In this document: one piece after another, positions 62,014-64,000 of the stretch
Layout: each line of letters starts with the position of its first letter
Position numbering within the stretch: the stretch's first letter is position 1
Assembly: GCF_028610675.1 (NCBI RefSeq)
Contig: NZ_JAQQWS010000011.1
Coordinates: forward strand, 1-64,000
Direction of reading: 5' to 3'
DNA from: Alkalihalobacillus pseudalcaliphilus
Lineage (GTDB): Bacteria > Bacillota > Bacilli > Bacillales > Bacillaceae_D
Length of the DNA stretch: 64,000 nucleotides
Made by a program: the position numbers and the translations under genes
Notes under the pieces: model-generated
The model's input: the letters and a program-made list of their open reading frames with translations, nothing else
The model's database searches: none
What the model was told of the DNA's origin: nothing

Positions 62014-62280
62014 AAACAAAAAAGGCCCATAACGGATACCCATTATCGACCTTTGATCACAAGGTTATCCCCATCTTCAGCAGTAGTTCTCCACAGTCTT
62101 ACAACTGTGACAGTGCTGCATCTATTCGATACAGTCCCAGCATATGAAGTCTTGACGAACTTTATACACTTCGGCGAACTTGCCTTTCCCTTTTTCTCCA
62201 CGTTGTCATCCTCAAAAAAGGTAATTATCGCATTCGCGCCTCTACCTCACCGTCTTGATGAGGTAATACTATTCATATTA
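62014..62280 (-). promoter_or_regulatory. Lysine riboswitch with transcription terminator
   Basis: On the minus strand, GGTAGAGGCGCGAATGCG starts the aptamer near 62256; GAAAGGCAAGTTCGCCGAAG, TGCTGGGACTGT, GACAGTGCTGC-like pairing and GACTGTGGAGAACTACTG follow in the conserved L-box order to about 62078. The expression platform is the AAAGGTCGATAATGG/CCGTTATGGGCCTTT hairpin (62054-62021) with T-run. Lysine should stabilise the aptamer and cause termination, switching the NhaC-like gene off. Confidence 0.9.
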
Positions 62281-62337
62281 TCGTAGTATATTATAACTAA
62301 AATTAAAAAACGAATCAATGGTTATTTCAAGAAAATA

Positions 62338-62826
62338 CTACTTTTCTAGTCTTTTATAAATTAAAAATTGATGTGAATGTTTATTTTTTTCATCGATGAT
62401 TCCATCTTCCACTTCAATCAGTTTCCAATGATTCCAATCCCATTGAGGGAAAAAAACATCCCCTGGAAAGCTTTCCTTAATTTCGGTTTTATAAATTTTA
62501 TCAACATCGTCTCTGAACAGTTCAAACAATCCTGCTCCACCAATAACAAATGACTCGTTCTCATCTCTAATTGCTTCAAGAACTGCTTCCTTAGAGTGGA
62601 CGATTTCACAGCCTTCTGCCTTAAATGTTGGGTCACTAGTTAAAATAATATTTCTCCGCTTTGGCAAAGCTCTGCCCATGGATTCGTACGTTCTCCTACC
62701 CATTATGACCGTATGACCAGAAGTAACACGTTTAAAAAACTTCAAGTCGTTTGGTAAATGCCAAGGCATATCATTATCCTTACCTAACACACCATTTTCA
62801 GACACCGCAAAGATATAAGAAATCAT
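62338..62826 (-). CDS. dfrA: Dihydrofolate reductase
   Basis: A 162-residue enzyme regenerating tetrahydrofolate. Substrate and NADPH motifs: AVSENGVLGKDNDMPWHLPNDLKFFKRVT, IMGRRTYESMG, FVIGGAGLFELF and TEIKESFPGDVFFP. It starts in the ATGA overlap with thyB, the usual thyB-dfrA order. Confidence 0.96.
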   Translation of the reverse strand: MISYIFAVSENGVLGKDNDMPWHLPNDLKFFKRVTSGHTVIMGRRTYESMGRALPKRRNIILTSDPTFKAEGCEIVHSKEAVLEAIRDENESFVIGGAGLFELFRDDVDKIYKTEIKESFPGDVFFPQWDWNHWKLIEVEDGIIDEKNKHSHQFLIYKRLEK

Positions 62827-63617
62827 ACAGAAACCACACCCTTAATATGTGGATGTGCCTCATAGTTCACAAGTTCAAAATCATCAATCGTAAAATCAAA
62901 AATGGATGTAACATCTGGATTAATCTTCATCGAAGGTAGAGCATGAGGTTCCCTTGTCAGTTGGAGCTCAACTTGTTCAAAATGATTGGAATAGATATGT
63001 GCATCCCCTAATGTGTGTACAAATTCACCTGGCTTTAATCCCGTCACTTGTGCGACCATCATCGTCAATAAAGCATAAGAAGCAATATTAAATGGGACAC
63101 CTAGAAAAATATCCGCACTTCTTTGGTACAGCTGACAAGATAATTTACCATCTTGCACATAAAATTGGAATAAGCAGTGACAAGGTGCTAAAGCCATATC
63201 ATCAATTTCCGCTACGTTCCAAGCATTCACGATTAAGCGACGAGAATTGGGGTTTTCTTTAATTTGTTCAATGACTTCGCTAATTTGATCAACCGTCCTA
63301 CCATTAGCTCCTTGCCAAGAACGCCACTGCTTACCGTAAACAGGCCCAAGATCACCATTATCATCGGCCCATTCATTCCAAATTCTCACTTTATGTTCTG
63401 TCAGGTATGCAATATTGGTATCCCCTTTTAAAAACCAAAGTAATTCATGAATGATTGAGCGTAAATGTAACTTTTTTGTCGTGAGTAAAGGAAAACCTTT
63501 TTCTAAATCAAATCTCATTTGGTGACCAAATATACTTTTTGTACCTGTACCTGTCCGATCACCTTTTTCTCCTCCGTTCTCCATGACATGTCTACATAAA
63601 TCTAAATATTGTTGCAT
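62823..63617 (-). CDS. thyB: Thymidylate synthase (ThyB/ThyA family)
   Basis: A 264-residue classical thymidylate synthase making dTMP from dUMP. RTGTGTKSIFGHQMRFDLEKGFPLLTTKK, LAPCHCLFQFYV with catalytic Cys, QLYQRSADIFLGVPFNIASYA. Length equals B. subtilis ThyB (264), shorter than its ThyA. Coupled with dfrA because each cycle yields dihydrofolate. ATG start behind AAAAGGAGTGG. Confidence 0.96.
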   Translation of the reverse strand: MQQYLDLCRHVMENGGEKGDRTGTGTKSIFGHQMRFDLEKGFPLLTTKKLHLRSIIHELLWFLKGDTNIAYLTEHKVRIWNEWADDNGDLGPVYGKQWRSWQGANGRTVDQISEVIEQIKENPNSRRLIVNAWNVAEIDDMALAPCHCLFQFYVQDGKLSCQLYQRSADIFLGVPFNIASYALLTMMVAQVTGLKPGEFVHTLGDAHIYSNHFEQVELQLTREPHALPSMKINPDVTSIFDFTIDDFELVNYEAHPHIKGVVSV

Positions 63618-63639
63618 GTATGTCCACTCCTTTTATCCA

Positions 63640-64000
63640 CTATAACTGTTCATCAAACGCTTCCGTCCCTACAATCAATATGTTAAGGTGGTCCATTAAA
63701 TTCAGATAGTACGGGTTTTCTAGCCTGATATTATCTTCATATAATATTTTGATAACAGGATGCGTACTCATCTGCTTATTTTGTTTATACACGATCCCTT
63801 TACGATTGTCACTTAATTGAACCATTAACCCCGATGGATATACCGCCATCATTTGTCTAAAAGTCTTTACCATATCAATATCAAATAAAGTCGAGGCACC
63901 TGAATACAAAAGCTCTAGAGCTTCATGTGGTAGCATCGGCTTCCTGTAAGAACGATTAGAGGTTACGGCGTCAAAAACATCGGCAATCGCGATAATTTTG
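63640..64000 (-). CDS. HD-GYP domain protein, C-terminal part (cut by window edge)
   Basis: At least 119 residues run in from the right edge. The visible start KIIAIADVFDAVTSNRSYRKPMLPHEALELL is the end of an HD-GYP phosphodiesterase domain (D-V-F/Y-D-A-x-T-S-x-R-x-Y-R-K pattern), followed by a tail of about 85 residues ending in EAFDEQL. HD-GYP enzymes hydrolyse cyclic di-GMP, but the catalytic HD and GYP motifs lie outside the window. The stop codon is 22 bp before thyB. Confidence 0.8.
   Translation of the reverse strand, partial: KIIAIADVFDAVTSNRSYRKPMLPHEALELLYSGASTLFDIDMVKTFRQMMAVYPSGLMVQLSDNRKGIVYKQNKQMSTHPVIKILYEDNIRLENPYYLNLMDHLNILIVGTEAFDEQL

Overview
The window looks like chromosomal DNA of a low-GC, endospore-forming member of the Bacillaceae, probably from the alkaliphilic/halotolerant branch (Alkalihalobacillus/Halalkalibacter-like). 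Most genes follow the Bacillus subtilis yug-yui-yum-yut-yun backbone: yugN, pgi, yugJ, yuzA, yugI, alaT-alaR, bioY, yuiF, pepA, yuiD, yuiC, yuiB, yumC, yutM, dapF, yuzB, yutJ, yuzD, yutI, hom-thrC-thrB, yutH, yutG, yutF, yutE, yutD, lipA, yunA. Sporulation is supported by a Spo0E-like phosphatase, YutH and a LytH/YunA-type endopeptidase. Signs of a salty or alkaline habitat are a BCCT transporter, an EhuABCD-type ectoine/hydroxyectoine importer and an NhaC-family carrier. A MqnE gene indicates menaquinone synthesis through futalosine. No phage or intact insertion sequence was seen.

Layout. 0-12 kb: BCCT carrier; a BceRS/BceAB-type peptide sensing and detoxification operon ending in a YxeA protein (yxdJKLM-yxeA arrangement); tRNA-Ala(GGC); a second BceAB-type transporter on the minus strand without its own two-component system. 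12-24 kb: carbon and amino-acid metabolism (pgi, yugJ, alaTR), an S1-domain protein, a DEAD-box helicase coupled to thiM, luxS. 24-32 kb: YihY/BrkB protein, HU, bioY behind a BirA operator, YuiF-type carrier, ehuBCDA. 32-43 kb: pepA, yuiD/C/B, NADH dehydrogenase, YumC reductase, ErpA-like Fe-S carrier, mqnE. 43-57 kb: dapF, a TetR-YutJ read-through fusion, NifU-like protein, hom-thrC-thrB, yut genes, a SufR-like regulator, lipA. 57-64 kb: YunA, a NSS transporter with a 38-residue MetS-type subunit, an NhaC-family carrier behind a lysine riboswitch, thyB-dfrA, and an HD-GYP protein cut by the window edge.

The least explained part is the non-coding DNA. Four arrays of 51-52 bp tandem repeats (near 0, 18.7, 21.2 and 32.4 kb) share one core despite different sequences. 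Intergenic gaps also carry a mosaic of dispersed palindromic modules with ACTTTCAT/ATGAAAGT ends, and a three-armed palindromic element lies at 36.84-36.98 kb. The best single-gene oddity is the TetR-YutJ fusion, which sits behind a clean sigma-A promoter with a perfect TGACCAGGGTCA inverted repeat near the predicted +1.
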